Shown here: piece after piece, positions 44,586 to 53,321 of the stretch | Position numbering within the stretch: the first letter of the stretch is position 1 | Layout of the letters: each line of letters opens with the position of its first letter | DNA from: an uncultured Acidobacteriota bacterium | GTDB taxonomy: Bacteria > Acidobacteriota > Terriglobia > Terriglobales > Acidobacteriaceae | Assembly (NCBI GenBank): GCA_903832055.1 | Contig: CAILAC010000016.1 | Span: 62,001-126,000, forward strand | DNA: 64,000 bases | Direction of reading: 5' to 3' | Notes under the pieces: generated by a model | Databases searched by the model: none | Seen by the model: only the letters and a program-made list of their open reading frames with translations | Told to the model about the DNA's origin: nothing | Program-made: the position numbers and the translations under genes

Positions 44586-46007
44586 TTACGCCCACTGTAA
44601 AGTCTGCAAGGAGTCTGCTGCTAACTCCACTTCAAGACTTTCAGCTCCCAGCATGACTTGCACGCGCCGCTCGGCGCCGCGATTGGCAAGTACCACCACC
44701 ATGCTGCCGTCGGGATTGCGGAAAGCCGCGTGACTTACTGCGCCGGGGTGGCCGTCAACCGTGTTGGACTCAATGACGCGGGCACCGCGCTTTACATGCC
44801 GTGAAAAATGGGCAAATGCCCAGTACTGCCCGCTCCGGGTGACCCTGTGGCTGGCATTGTCAATGGTAATCATGCCGCCGCAGGGAAAGGGACCAATGTT
44901 TGGATTGCCCTTTTCGTCCAAAGCCACGTTCCAGGCCGTAATTGAGCGCGCCCAGTTATTCGCGATTCCTGTAAACGTCTCGCCCCATTTGGACCAGTCA
45001 GTCAAATAATCCGGGGCGGTGATGTCTGGCCCGCCTTCGGTCCAGTAGGCACTCTTCTGCGGAAAAGCCTCGTGCACCCGGCTCATCGCGCCCACATCAC
45101 CAGCGTATCCGTGCCAGGCGATGCCGTCGATGAACTGATATGCGTCGGCATCGCTCAACTCGGCAATCGCCCGTCCCCACAATGCGTAGTTATGGTCGAG
45201 CACCCAAATCTTGGTCCCGTAGCCGGCGCTTCGCAACGTGGGTCCCAGGTGCCATTTCACGAATTCAATTTCGTACTCCTGCCCCCACAGGCAGGCCGGC
45301 ATGCGGCTATCCTGATCGGCGTCCACTTCATTCTGCACCGTGACTGCGTTGATCTCCACGCCCTCGGCTTTGTACGCCTCGAGGAACTTGAGGAAGTACT
45401 GCGCATACGGCGCATAGCTGTGCTTGCGCATGGCCCCGCCAAGCATGGAGCCACCGGTCTTCATCCAGCCCGGAGGGGTCCACGGCGAGGAGAATAGATA
45501 CAGCTCGGGATTCGCCTTCCGTGCTTCGCGGAGCATAGGCAGAATGTAGCCCTTGTCGTGGTCAATTGAAAATTTCTTCAGCTCAGGGTCTGGCGTTTCG
45601 CTCTCGTCAAATGTATAGGCGGACCGCGAGTAATCGCTGGCCCCGATGCAGGTGCGGCAGACGTTGAGCGCCATCTCTTCGGGAGCAAACAATTCATGCA
45701 TCACAGCCGCGCGCTCATCTGCCTTGAGTTGGCTCAGAACGTAGCATGTGGCGTCTGTAAGTGCTCCGCCAAAGCCAAGAATCTCCTGCCGCGGAGCAGT
45801 CGGGTTGAGCACAATGGCGTCAGCGCGTACGTCGCTCACCGGCTTCCAGCCGAGTGCGTCCTGCTTTGCGTACCGCTTGCTTCCAGAGGTCGCCCATACC
45901 TGCGCCGCTTTACCAGCTGCCCATGCCGAATGTCCCTTACCAGCCGCCAGCACGGCAGCCGTGGCCGATGCTGCCTTTAAGAATCCCCGTCGCGAACCCA
46001 CACCCAT
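44586..46007 (-). CDS. Secreted GH30 glycosidase (glucosylceramidase-like)
   Basis: 473 residues. The N-terminus (GSRRGFLKAASATAAVLAAG) is a Tat signal. GH30 features: LGFGGALTDATCYVLSQL, SPWTPPGWMKTGGSMLGG, INAVTVQNEVDADQ with E227 as acid/base, and SAYWTEGGPDI with E324 as nucleophile; the C-terminal beta-sandwich ends in LEVELAADSLQTLQW. Family members cleave beta-1,6- or beta-1,3-glucans, glucosylceramide or xylan; the subfamily here looks glucosylceramidase/beta-1,6-glucanase-like. It is divergent from a PfkB kinase and close to a GH3 enzyme that could finish the resulting oligosaccharides. An AAACGTTT site lies 21 bp before the start. Confidence 0.9.
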   Translation of the reverse strand: MGVGSRRGFLKAASATAAVLAAGKGHSAWAAGKAAQVWATSGSKRYAKQDALGWKPVSDVRADAIVLNPTAPRQEILGFGGALTDATCYVLSQLKADERAAVMHELFAPEEMALNVCRTCIGASDYSRSAYTFDESETPDPELKKFSIDHDKGYILPMLREARKANPELYLFSSPWTPPGWMKTGGSMLGGAMRKHSYAPYAQYFLKFLEAYKAEGVEINAVTVQNEVDADQDSRMPACLWGQEYEIEFVKWHLGPTLRSAGYGTKIWVLDHNYALWGRAIAELSDADAYQFIDGIAWHGYAGDVGAMSRVHEAFPQKSAYWTEGGPDITAPDYLTDWSKWGETFTGIANNWARSITAWNVALDEKGNPNIGPFPCGGMITIDNASHRVTRSGQYWAFAHFSRHVKRGARVIESNTVDGHPGAVSHAAFRNPDGSMVVVLANRGAERRVQVMLGAESLEVELAADSLQTLQWA

Positions 46008-46026
46008 ACAAGCACCCCCCTTGAAT

Positions 46027-46036
46027 CAAACGTTTT
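46027..46036. promoter_or_regulatory. Candidate LacI/GalR-type operator before GH30
   Basis: AAACGTTT (46028-46035), an 8-bp palindrome 21-28 bp upstream of the GH30 start on the minus strand. It has the same core as the sites at 4992 and 47181, and its position next to the start would suit repression. Confidence 0.45.
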
Positions 46037-46080
46037 TGCTCGCCGAATGATAGCACCGCAAGCCTGCCAGACGCCCTCCC

Positions 46081-46113
46081 TCAACCATTCTTCGACCATT
46101 CCTCGACCATTCC
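46081..46113. repeat. Three tandem 11-bp units in the GH30/PfkB divergent region
   Basis: Units TCAACCATTCT, TCGACCATTCC and TCGACCATTCC repeat at exact 11-bp spacing, close to one helical turn, 76-108 bp before the PfkB start. A cooperative binding array is possible; the evidence is only the periodicity. Confidence 0.6.
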
Positions 46114-46188
46114 CTTCGCCAGCCCTCCACGAGGCCCTCACAGACCCTTGACCGACACTTCGCCGACCGGCCCAGTTATAGTTTCAAC

Positions 46189-47127
46189 ATGACGGAAATC
46201 GCACACGTCGACCTGGTGGGGGTCGGCCTCAACGCAACGGACACCCTGATTCCGCTTGCCACCTACCCCACGCTCGGCTCCAAAGTCGAGTACCGCTCGG
46301 CCACGATATTACCTGGCGGCCAGGCGGCCTCAACCGTCGTCGCATGCGCGATGTGGGGACTCAGCACCCGCTATGTTGGCAAGCTGGGGCAGGATGACTT
46401 TGCGCGCATCCACCGCGAAGCGTTTGCCGAGGCCGGGGTTGATGCACGCATCATCACCGCGGCCGAGGGCTCAAGCGCCCAATCGATCATCCTGGTTGAC
46501 CCGGCTGGCGAACGAACCGTCCTCTGCCAGCGCGACCCGCGCCTCATCTTACGGCCCCAAGAGCTGCAGCAGGAGTGGATTACGAGCGCCCGCGCCCTGC
46601 ACCTGGATGGCTTTGACACCGCTGCCGCAACCCTGGCCGCGGGCTGGGCTAGGGCGGCTGGTATTCCTGTGATCGCAGATCTCGACGAGCTGTACGACGG
46701 CATAGACGACTTGCTCGCACTGGTCGATTACGCGATCGTCAGCCGGGATTTTCCGTGTCGGTTGATGCGCGAACCGCATCTGGAAACTGCCCTGCAAAAG
46801 ATGCACCGCCGCTACGGCAGCAAGCTCGCAGCCGCTACGCTGGGCGAAGAGGGCGTGCTGGCCTGGGATGGCGCCAATTTTCACTACGCTGCGGCCTACC
46901 GCGTCAATGTTGTTGACACAACCGGAGCGGGAGACATTTTCCACGCAGGGTTTGCCTATGGTCTGTTGCAGAACTGGACTCTGCAGCAACAGCTTGACTT
47001 TGCCTGCGCGGCGGCGGCGCTCAACTGCACTGCGAGCGGCGCGCGGGGGGGCATTCGCCCGGTAGCTGAAATCGAGAATCTCATTGCGGACGGAGCCCAC
47101 CACTCCCATCCCTTCGTCAGAATTTGA
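46189..47127 (+). CDS. PfkB family sugar kinase
   Basis: 312 residues. Ribokinase-fold kinase with the N-terminal sugar-binding region LPGGQAASTVVACAMWGLSTRYVGKLGQDDFA and the C-terminal PfkB signature NVVDTTGAGDIFHAGFAYGLL, in which the GAGD aspartate (about 249) is the catalytic base. The sugar (ribose, fructose, 2-keto-3-deoxygluconate or another) cannot be decided from sequence. Its placement between GH30 and GH3 genes suggests it phosphorylates a released monosaccharide or an onward metabolite. ATG 46189 opens directly into conserved sequence (VDLVGVGLNATDTLI). Confidence 0.9.
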   Translation: MTEIAHVDLVGVGLNATDTLIPLATYPTLGSKVEYRSATILPGGQAASTVVACAMWGLSTRYVGKLGQDDFARIHREAFAEAGVDARIITAAEGSSAQSIILVDPAGERTVLCQRDPRLILRPQELQQEWITSARALHLDGFDTAAATLAAGWARAAGIPVIADLDELYDGIDDLLALVDYAIVSRDFPCRLMREPHLETALQKMHRRYGSKLAAATLGEEGVLAWDGANFHYAAAYRVNVVDTTGAGDIFHAGFAYGLLQNWTLQQQLDFACAAAALNCTASGARGGIRPVAEIENLIADGAHHSHPFVRI

Positions 47128-47179
47128 GAACTTTCAGTTGGAGCTGTGACATTTTTTCAATTCAGAATTAATTTCTTTG

Positions 47180-47199
47180 AAAACGTTCCCACGGGAACG
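47180..47199 (+). promoter_or_regulatory. Operator-like site with inverted repeat upstream of GH3
   Basis: AAAACGTTCCCA at 47180-47191 matches the site at 4991 (AAAACGTTTCCCA) apart from one T. It overlaps a perfect inverted repeat CGTTCCC / GGGAACG (47184-47190 and 47193-47199). It is 64-83 bp before the GH3 start. Confidence 0.5.
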
Positions 47200-47262
47200 C
47201 TCCTCTGCTTCAAAGTCGTATCCTGCTTGCGTCTCAGTAAACGAACCTATTCGGAGCCAAAA

Positions 47263-50052
47263 ATGACTGCCTATATAGCTACACCCGACCGCTCAACAAC
47301 ACAGGTCGTCCCCCGATTCCCCATGAAGATATCTCTCTTCCTGCTGGTCATCCTTGCACTGCCCGCGATTATTCCTCTGATTGCGCAGGAAGCTCCTGTG
47401 GTTACAGGCGTGCCTCGTGTTGACAAACTGCTTAGCCAGATGACTCTTGAAGAGAAGATGGCGCTCATCCGCGGCGCTTCAGAACCAGCCGCGACCAACC
47501 AGGGCCAGGCTGGCTATCTGCCGGGTGTTCCTCGCCTTGGCATTCCTCCGATTCGCATGTCTGATGGGCCTCCGGGCGTACTGACGCGGTACCCCTCGCA
47601 GGCTGAAACAGCAACCATGGGCCTCGCCGCCACTTTCAGCACCAAAGATGCCGAAGAGAACGGCAAAGTCATCGCCCGCGAAGCCAAGTCGCTCGGCATC
47701 GATGTTGTCCTTGAGCCCTTTATCAACATTGACCGCGATATCACCTTTGCGCGCGGCTACAACACGGAGGGCGAAGACCCCGTGCTCACCGGCATCATCG
47801 GGGCGGGCCTCGTGCGCGGCATCCAGGGCGAGGGCGTCATGTCGCAGGCCAAGCACTATGTCGCCTACGACACCGACGGAAGCAATGTGTACGTAGACCA
47901 GCAGGCACTGCATGAAATCTACGTCGCGCCTTTTCTGGATGCAATCAACGCCGGCGTTTCATCGATCATGTGCTCGTACAACAAGGTGAATGGCGCACAG
48001 GCGTGCGGTAATCCCGACACGCTGACCAAGATCCTGCGCGATGAGGCGGGGTTCAAGGGCTTCGTGACCTCTGACTGGGGCGCAGTGCATGCGGCCAACT
48101 TCATCAACAACGGCCTGGACATGGAAATGCCCGGCCCCGGCGCACCGGGCAGCCCATTTGAATCATTCATGTATTCCTTCTTTACGACGGAGGAACCGAA
48201 GCCAGCAGCACCGCCCAAGTTTGACCCCAGCCTCTTTGCCAGCTTTTTCGGCAACAATCTGCCCGAGGAACCCAAACCGACGCCTCCCGACATGGGCGGT
48301 GTTGGCTCGATGAGTGACCCTCACACCAATCTTTGGAACCTGCGCAAGGATGGCAAGCTGGACGATGCAACCATTACCCGCGCCGCTGGCCGGGTGCTGT
48401 ACGAAATCGAGAAGTTCGGCTACCTCGACCACCCCACCCCCGGTCAGAATGGCCCCAGAAATGACCAGAAAGAACCGCCGGTTCACGCTGTTGCCGCCAA
48501 CGCTGCCGTAATCCAGAAGACGGCCGAAGACGCTGCCGTACTGCTCAAGAATGAAGGTGGCATTCTGCCGCTGAAGGCTGCTGATTCAGTTGCCCTCATC
48601 GGGCCGGGAGCCGGACAAACTGTGGCCATCGGCACTGCCGGTGAGCGCTCTATTGGTTGGCCCTGGCGGCAGATTGGCACTGTTCAGGCGATTCAAAAGA
48701 TCTCCCCGGAGACCAAGATCACCTACGCAGTAGAGGACGACATGACCGGCACAGCCATACCGGCCGCGCTCTGGAGCAACGAAGGCGGCAAGCTCGGCCT
48801 GCAGCGCGTTGCCAAAGATGGCAGCAAGTCCGTGGATGCAGTCGTTGACTTCACCGAAAAGGCAGGAACCGCGTTGCCCGCCAACACCGAAGCCACGTGG
48901 AACGGCACGCTGAGCGTTCCCGCAACGGGCACCTACTGGGTTTACCTGCAACTGCTTGGTGCAGCCGGCTCCTTTGAAATTGACGGCAAGCGCATCGCCG
49001 GGGCCAACGGCATGCGCGGGGGCGTCCATGGCGACACCGTGCTCGGCGGCAAAGATGGCCTGATGCCCACCACCGATGGTCTCGACAACATGCGCACTGC
49101 CGTCGAACTGACTGCCGGGAAGCACGATGTCACGGTCAAAATCGAAGGCGATACATCCAACCATCCTGCTCAGGTGCGTCTGGCCTGGGTGACGCCGGCG
49201 GAGCGCAAGGCAAACCACGATGCTGCTATCGCCGCCGCCAAGGCTGCGAAAACTGCTGTGGTCTTTGCCTGGAGCCGCGGCAAGACCGACTTCGTTCTTC
49301 CCGGAAATGGACAGGACTACGACCAGAACAAGCTGATCGAAGAGATTGCCGCCGTTAACCCCAACACGGTCGTCGTTCTCAACATTTCGCAGCCCATCGC
49401 GATGCCGTGGCTCAGCAAGGTCAAGGGCGTTGTGCAAATGTGGTGGCCGGGCGATGAGGGTGGCTGGGCAACCGCAAACATCCTGCTGGGTAAGACCAGC
49501 CCTGCCGGACGCCTGCCCTTTACGTGGGCCAAGAAGCTCACCGACTACGCCGCCAATGACCCGAAGTTCCCTGAGCGATCTGCCAAGGGCGTCGATGGCA
49601 AAACCACCTTCTCTGAAGGCATCCACGTCGGCTACCGCTGGTTTGACAAGCAGAAGATTGCACCTGAATTCCCCTTCGGCTTCGGACTCAGCTACACCCA
49701 CTTTGACTACAGCGATCTCAAGGCTACCCCAGCCTCTGACGGCGGCCTCGATGTCTCCTTCACCGTGAAGAACACCGGTTCCACCGCCAGCGATGAAGTT
49801 CCGCAGGTCTACCTTGGCCGCCCGGAACAGAAGCAGGCCGGCGACTTCGCGGAGCACGCCCTGGCCGCCTTTGACCGCATCAGCCTTGCAGCAGGCGAAT
49901 CGAAGGAAGTCTCAATTCACGTTGCCCCCCGGCAGCTCCGGTTCTGGAATACAGAAGCGGGCAAGTGGACGGTCGCTTCCGGCCCTCGCCCAGTTTTGGT
50001 GGGCCGCAACTCGCGTGACCTGCCGCTCACGGCAACCGTCTCCATTCCGTAA
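47263..50052 (+). CDS. Secreted GH3 beta-glucosidase with inserted PA14 domain
   Basis: 929 residues from ATG 47263 (CGGAG seven bases upstream). A signal-like segment ISLFLLVILALPAIIPLIAQ is preceded by about 20 extra residues, so an ATG at 47323 is the alternative start. GH3 N-terminal barrel: DKLLSQMTLEEKMALI, RMSDGPPGVL, GEDPVLTG, QAKHYVAYDTD and GFVTSDWGAVHA with nucleophile D271. A PA14-type sandwich (about 525-660: ATWNGTLSVPATGTYWVYLQL) interrupts the second domain. A fibronectin-III-like domain closes it (FSYT-type FGLSYTHFDYSD, then VPQVYLGRPEQ). It would hydrolyse beta-glucosides or related oligosaccharides, probably from GH30 products. A proline-rich insert near 310-345 is unusual. 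Confidence 0.93.
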   Translation: MTAYIATPDRSTTQVVPRFPMKISLFLLVILALPAIIPLIAQEAPVVTGVPRVDKLLSQMTLEEKMALIRGASEPAATNQGQAGYLPGVPRLGIPPIRMSDGPPGVLTRYPSQAETATMGLAATFSTKDAEENGKVIAREAKSLGIDVVLEPFINIDRDITFARGYNTEGEDPVLTGIIGAGLVRGIQGEGVMSQAKHYVAYDTDGSNVYVDQQALHEIYVAPFLDAINAGVSSIMCSYNKVNGAQACGNPDTLTKILRDEAGFKGFVTSDWGAVHAANFINNGLDMEMPGPGAPGSPFESFMYSFFTTEEPKPAAPPKFDPSLFASFFGNNLPEEPKPTPPDMGGVGSMSDPHTNLWNLRKDGKLDDATITRAAGRVLYEIEKFGYLDHPTPGQNGPRNDQKEPPVHAVAANAAVIQKTAEDAAVLLKNEGGILPLKAADSVALIGPGAGQTVAIGTAGERSIGWPWRQIGTVQAIQKISPETKITYAVEDDMTGTAIPAALWSNEGGKLGLQRVAKDGSKSVDAVVDFTEKAGTALPANTEATWNGTLSVPATGTYWVYLQLLGAAGSFEIDGKRIAGANGMRGGVHGDTVLGGKDGLMPTTDGLDNMRTAVELTAGKHDVTVKIEGDTSNHPAQVRLAWVTPAERKANHDAAIAAAKAAKTAVVFAWSRGKTDFVLPGNGQDYDQNKLIEEIAAVNPNTVVVLNISQPIAMPWLSKVKGVVQMWWPGDEGGWATANILLGKTSPAGRLPFTWAKKLTDYAANDPKFPERSAKGVDGKTTFSEGIHVGYRWFDKQKIAPEFPFGFGLSYTHFDYSDLKATPASDGGLDVSFTVKNTGSTASDEVPQVYLGRPEQKQAGDFAEHALAAFDRISLAAGESKEVSIHVAPRQLRFWNTEAGKWTVASGPRPVLVGRNSRDLPLTATVSIP

Positions 50053-50075
50053 CTAAAACCAGCTGCTTAAAAAAC

Positions 50076-50113
50076 AGAGTGCCCCCATCTCCTACCCGAG
50101 ATGGGGGCACTCT
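50076..50113. terminator. 16-bp perfect hairpin between convergent genes
   Basis: AGAGTGCCCCCATCTC / GAGATGGGGGCACTCT (50076-50091 and 50098-50113) with a CTACCC loop. On the minus strand it is followed by G and T6, a textbook terminator for the glycosyltransferase; the GH3 gene can use the same stem. The GTGCCCCC start and six-base loop resemble the R-element layout, so it may be a related copy. Confidence 0.85.
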
Positions 50114-50146
50114 CATCTGAAATTCATCCTGGATGTAACGCGGAAT

Positions 50147-51271
50147 TCACTTCCCCCGCTTGACAGGCACCAGCGTCTGGGCAAAGATCCTCACCGTCTC
50201 TCCCCACGAAAAGTGCTCTGCATACTGGCGACACGCTTCCCGCGAACACTTGAGCGCCACTCGCACAGCCTCGCCCAGATCTTCGCTGATGCCGCACACC
50301 TCGGGTCCATTGGCCAGGGCGACGATATCAATTGGCCCGGTCACCGGATAACCCGCTATCGGCGTTCCCGATGCCAGGGCCTCAAGCAGCACCAGGCCGA
50401 ATGTGTCTGTGCGGCTGGGAAAGACGAGCACATCGGCGCTGGCATACAACCCTGCCAGTTCGTCGCCAAATTTCTCCCCCAGAAAAACGGCATCCGGATA
50501 ACGCTCCTGAAGCTCGATCCGCTGCGGTCCGTCGCCTACCAGCACCTTCGTCCCGGGCATGGTCAGCGAAAGAAATGCCTCAATGTTCTTTTCAACCGAG
50601 ACCCGCCCAACAAACAGCGCAACTGGACCTGCATATGGCAGCGGCTGGCGGCGGGAGGGGTGAAAACTTACGGTATCCACCCCGTGCGTCCACTGCACGC
50701 AGCGTAGAAAGCCACGTTGCTTCAGATACTCCAGCAGGCTTGGTGTCGGCACCAGTGTCGCCACGGCCCGGTTGTGGAACCATTTGGCGAGACCATAGGT
50801 AAAGTAAAGCGGAATGCCCATCCGCTCTTCGATGAATTCAGGAAACTTGGTGTGAAATGAAGATGTGAATTGCAGGCCATGAAGGCCGCACCAGGCCCTT
50901 GCCGTCATCCCGAGCGGCCCCTCCGTCGCCAGGTGAATATGGTCCGGTGCCAGCTCTCGCAGGCGATCCGTCAAAAGCGGCCAGACATTCCAGGCCACCG
51001 GAATATGCGGATCACTGGGAATGGGCACACAACGAAACTGTCCCGGATGCAGAATCGAGACCAGCCATCCGGCCGCCCGCATCTCGGCAACAATACGCTG
51101 GTATGTTCGCACCACGCCATTGACCTGCGGCTCCCAGGCATCGGTAACCAGGGCCAGATGCCGGGGCCGAATCAGGGATTCGTTCTCCTCGCGGGTTGAC
51201 GGGTCAGTTGCCAGATTTGCCTGCCAATTTGCTGCGCTGGTTGATTCCCAAGTGTAGCGCAATTGGTGCAA
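50147..51271 (-). CDS. GT4-type glycosyltransferase (MgtA/SqdX-like)
   Basis: 374 residues. GT-B fold: N-terminal LALVTDAWEPQVNGVVRTYQRIVAEMRAAGW and TSSFHTKFPEFIEERMGIP, C-terminal VALFVGRVSVEKNIEAFLSL, VLVGDGPQ and VFPSRTDTFGLVLLEALASGTPIAGYPVTGP. These match the GDP-mannose-dependent mannosyltransferase / sulfoquinovosyl-transferase group, which glycosylates membrane lipids or phosphatidyl-inositol-type acceptors. The start is uncertain: the only upstream candidate is TTG 51271, and about 35 residues precede the conserved sequence. It stands alone on the minus strand with a strong terminator. Confidence 0.87.
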   Translation of the reverse strand: MHQLRYTWESTSAANWQANLATDPSTREENESLIRPRHLALVTDAWEPQVNGVVRTYQRIVAEMRAAGWLVSILHPGQFRCVPIPSDPHIPVAWNVWPLLTDRLRELAPDHIHLATEGPLGMTARAWCGLHGLQFTSSFHTKFPEFIEERMGIPLYFTYGLAKWFHNRAVATLVPTPSLLEYLKQRGFLRCVQWTHGVDTVSFHPSRRQPLPYAGPVALFVGRVSVEKNIEAFLSLTMPGTKVLVGDGPQRIELQERYPDAVFLGEKFGDELAGLYASADVLVFPSRTDTFGLVLLEALASGTPIAGYPVTGPIDIVALANGPEVCGISEDLGEAVRVALKCSREACRQYAEHFSWGETVRIFAQTLVPVKRGK

Positions 51272-51322
51272 CCACCATGCAGGCCCGCGTCCTTTTCAGC
51301 GCAGGCGAAGCCTGAATCGACT

Positions 51323-52348
51323 TTACCCCTGCGCCAAGACCTTCAGCAGCAACTCAGCCTGGTAGTCAAATGAATTGACGCCGCTCCCGTTGAACCGCCG
51401 CACCGCATACGGCCAGTCGCAGCCGACCTTAGCCCGGTCAGGCACGTTGCTGTAGGTGCCCACGTGGTACTGAGTTTGCGCATAGGTGCCTGAAGCACCG
51501 GCATAGTAGGGCGTCACCCCACTGGTGATTTGCACCGGGCCGGCATCCTTCATGCACTGGACGCAATCCTTCATGTAGCGCGCATCGGAGGCGTCGTATT
51601 TGCAAAGCCGCAACGGATCTCTGCCCGCCTCGGCAACGCGATCGTCCGCGGTCTGCCCTGGCGTCGGCCCGAGGACCCAATGCTGGAATTTGTCCTGCAG
51701 CTCGTGAATTGCAGTTTTCAAACCAGCAACCGCGTCAAGGATGAACGAGTTCATCTCGTCCTGGGTCGGCGGATGATGAAACAGCGTAAATTGTCCGATT
51801 CCATATCCACGGGAAGTGATGCGCGCCGGATTAGCCGCATCATTTCGGTCGAGGCCAATCGTAACCAGATTGTCGACGCTGTTGCGTGTCGGCACCTGGT
51901 AGTGGTGCAGACCACTCTCCTGCATCAGCACTGCCAGCAGAAAAGGAATCGGCACCGGGCAATCGGTCATCGCCTTGATGGCCGCCAGCGCCCGCTGATT
52001 ATCCCCAACCGGGTCGCCCGACCCCGGCAGTTTGGGATAGTTCGGATCGTCGAGCATGGCCGCGATGCAGGCAACCAGGCCCTGATCTGCCTGCCCGCTC
52101 AGGTTGCCCTGGTCATAGCTGTTCACAGCCACCGGAGCCTGCCCATCCGTGCCCGACCCGTCATTGTGGACCAGATCGTAGGTGAGAGCCGCAACTGCCT
52201 TTGTTGTTCCCGGACCAAACTGACCATCAATTGGCCCCGCAACATACCCCAGCGCGCGCAGGTCCCGCTGAAAATCCTGCACCTGCTGCGAAAACTGCCC
52301 ACTCGGCTCCAGCACCAGCCCATCAACCTGATAACTCAAGTTAGCCAT
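51323..52348 (-). CDS. Peptidoglycan-binding and lysozyme/transglycosylase-like protein without signal peptide
   Basis: 341 residues from ATG 52348, which has AAGGAG six bases upstream. Residues about 14-60 form a PG_binding_1-like domain (QVQDFQRDLRALGYVAGPIDGQFGPGTTKAVAAL). From about 125 a lysozyme-like fold is likely: PFLLAVLMQESGLHHYQVP offers the catalytic ES pair, and SRGYGIGQFTLFHHPPT resembles the GxGxxQ region of lytic transglycosylases. The C-terminal part is cysteine-containing and unrecognised. There is no signal peptide, so export would need another route or lysis. It follows fabI by 50 bp but has its own ribosome site. Its role as a cell-wall enzyme is an inference. Confidence 0.65.
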   Translation of the reverse strand: MANLSYQVDGLVLEPSGQFSQQVQDFQRDLRALGYVAGPIDGQFGPGTTKAVAALTYDLVHNDGSGTDGQAPVAVNSYDQGNLSGQADQGLVACIAAMLDDPNYPKLPGSGDPVGDNQRALAAIKAMTDCPVPIPFLLAVLMQESGLHHYQVPTRNSVDNLVTIGLDRNDAANPARITSRGYGIGQFTLFHHPPTQDEMNSFILDAVAGLKTAIHELQDKFQHWVLGPTPGQTADDRVAEAGRDPLRLCKYDASDARYMKDCVQCMKDAGPVQITSGVTPYYAGASGTYAQTQYHVGTYSNVPDRAKVGCDWPYAVRRFNGSGVNSFDYQAELLLKVLAQG

Positions 52349-52398
52349 CGCACACTCCTTGTGCAGGGTCGTCGTTTGATTCATACAAAAAACAGTTT

Positions 52399-53175
52399 TT
52401 AGAACCCCATGATGTTATAGCCGCAATCCACATAGATTGTCTCGCCTGTAATTGCCGCTGAAAGGTCGCTGGCCAGGAATGCCGCCAATCCACCCACCTC
52501 AATCTGCTCTACGTTGCGCCGCAGAGGAGCTTTTTCCGCGTGCGCCTTCAACATATCTCCCAGGGCACCCACACCGCGTGCTGCCAGTGTGCGAATAGGT
52601 CCCGCCGAGATGGCGTTGACGCGAATGCTACGCGGACCCAGGCTCGATGCAAGATAGCGTACTGTTGCTTCAAGCGCCGCTTTGGCTACGCCCATGACGT
52701 TATAGTTCGGCACCACTTTCTCGGCGCCAAAGTAGGTGAGCGTCATGACGCTGCCACCTTCTGTCATAAGGGGAGCTGCGGCTCGGGTAACTGCAATCAG
52801 CGAGTACACGCTGACATCGTGGGCCACGCGAAACCCTTCGCGGCTGGTGTTCACAAAATCCCCGCGCAGGTCCTCTGCCGGTGCGTATGCCACGGCATGA
52901 ACGACAACATCGAGCTTGCCGTACTTCTCCTTGAGCACCACAAAGAGTGCATCAATCTCGGCATCGCTCGAAACGTCGCATTGAAAGCCCTCGGCCCCCG
53001 GCAGCTCGTCAATCAACCCCTGCGCTTCTGACTTCATGCGCTCGTTCTGGTAGCAGATGGCCAGCTTTGCCCCGCCCTCATGCAGCTTCTGGGCAATGCC
53101 CCAGGCGATCGAACGCTTGTTTGCCAATCCAAACACCACCGCTGTCTTTCCCGCCAGATCAATCAACTCCGCCAT
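52399..53175 (-). CDS. fabI: Enoyl-[acyl-carrier-protein] reductase (NADH)
   Basis: 258 residues. Last reductive step of the fatty-acid elongation cycle, in the cytoplasm. SDR fold of the FabI type: GKTAVVFGLANKRSIAWGIAQKL, CDVSSDAEIDALF, VVHAVAYAPAEDL, catalytic Y and K in YFGAEKVVPNYNVMGVAKAALEATVRYLA (Y-x6-K), VNAISAGPIRTLAA, and the C-terminal ITGETIYVDCGYNIMG. It is probably sensitive to triclosan-like inhibitors as in other FabI, but that is family knowledge. Confidence 0.96.
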   Translation of the reverse strand: MAELIDLAGKTAVVFGLANKRSIAWGIAQKLHEGGAKLAICYQNERMKSEAQGLIDELPGAEGFQCDVSSDAEIDALFVVLKEKYGKLDVVVHAVAYAPAEDLRGDFVNTSREGFRVAHDVSVYSLIAVTRAAAPLMTEGGSVMTLTYFGAEKVVPNYNVMGVAKAALEATVRYLASSLGPRSIRVNAISAGPIRTLAARGVGALGDMLKAHAEKAPLRRNVEQIEVGGLAAFLASDLSAAITGETIYVDCGYNIMGF

Positions 53176-53321
53176 TCGCTCTTCCTTCCTTACGATCCAA
53201 AATCAAGCCAGCAAACGCCAACCAGAATACCAGTCAGAACCGGAAACAAGGGGAGAGTAAGCAATCGGCATCTTGAGATGTGGGCCGAGCGCGCCATAGG
53301 CCGCCGCTATCCGCCCAGAGC

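Noticed and set aside
48586-49857. 423-codon open frame opposite the GH3 gene
   Set aside because: Same shadow effect; GH3 motifs lie on the plus strand and the antisense product has no recognisable features.
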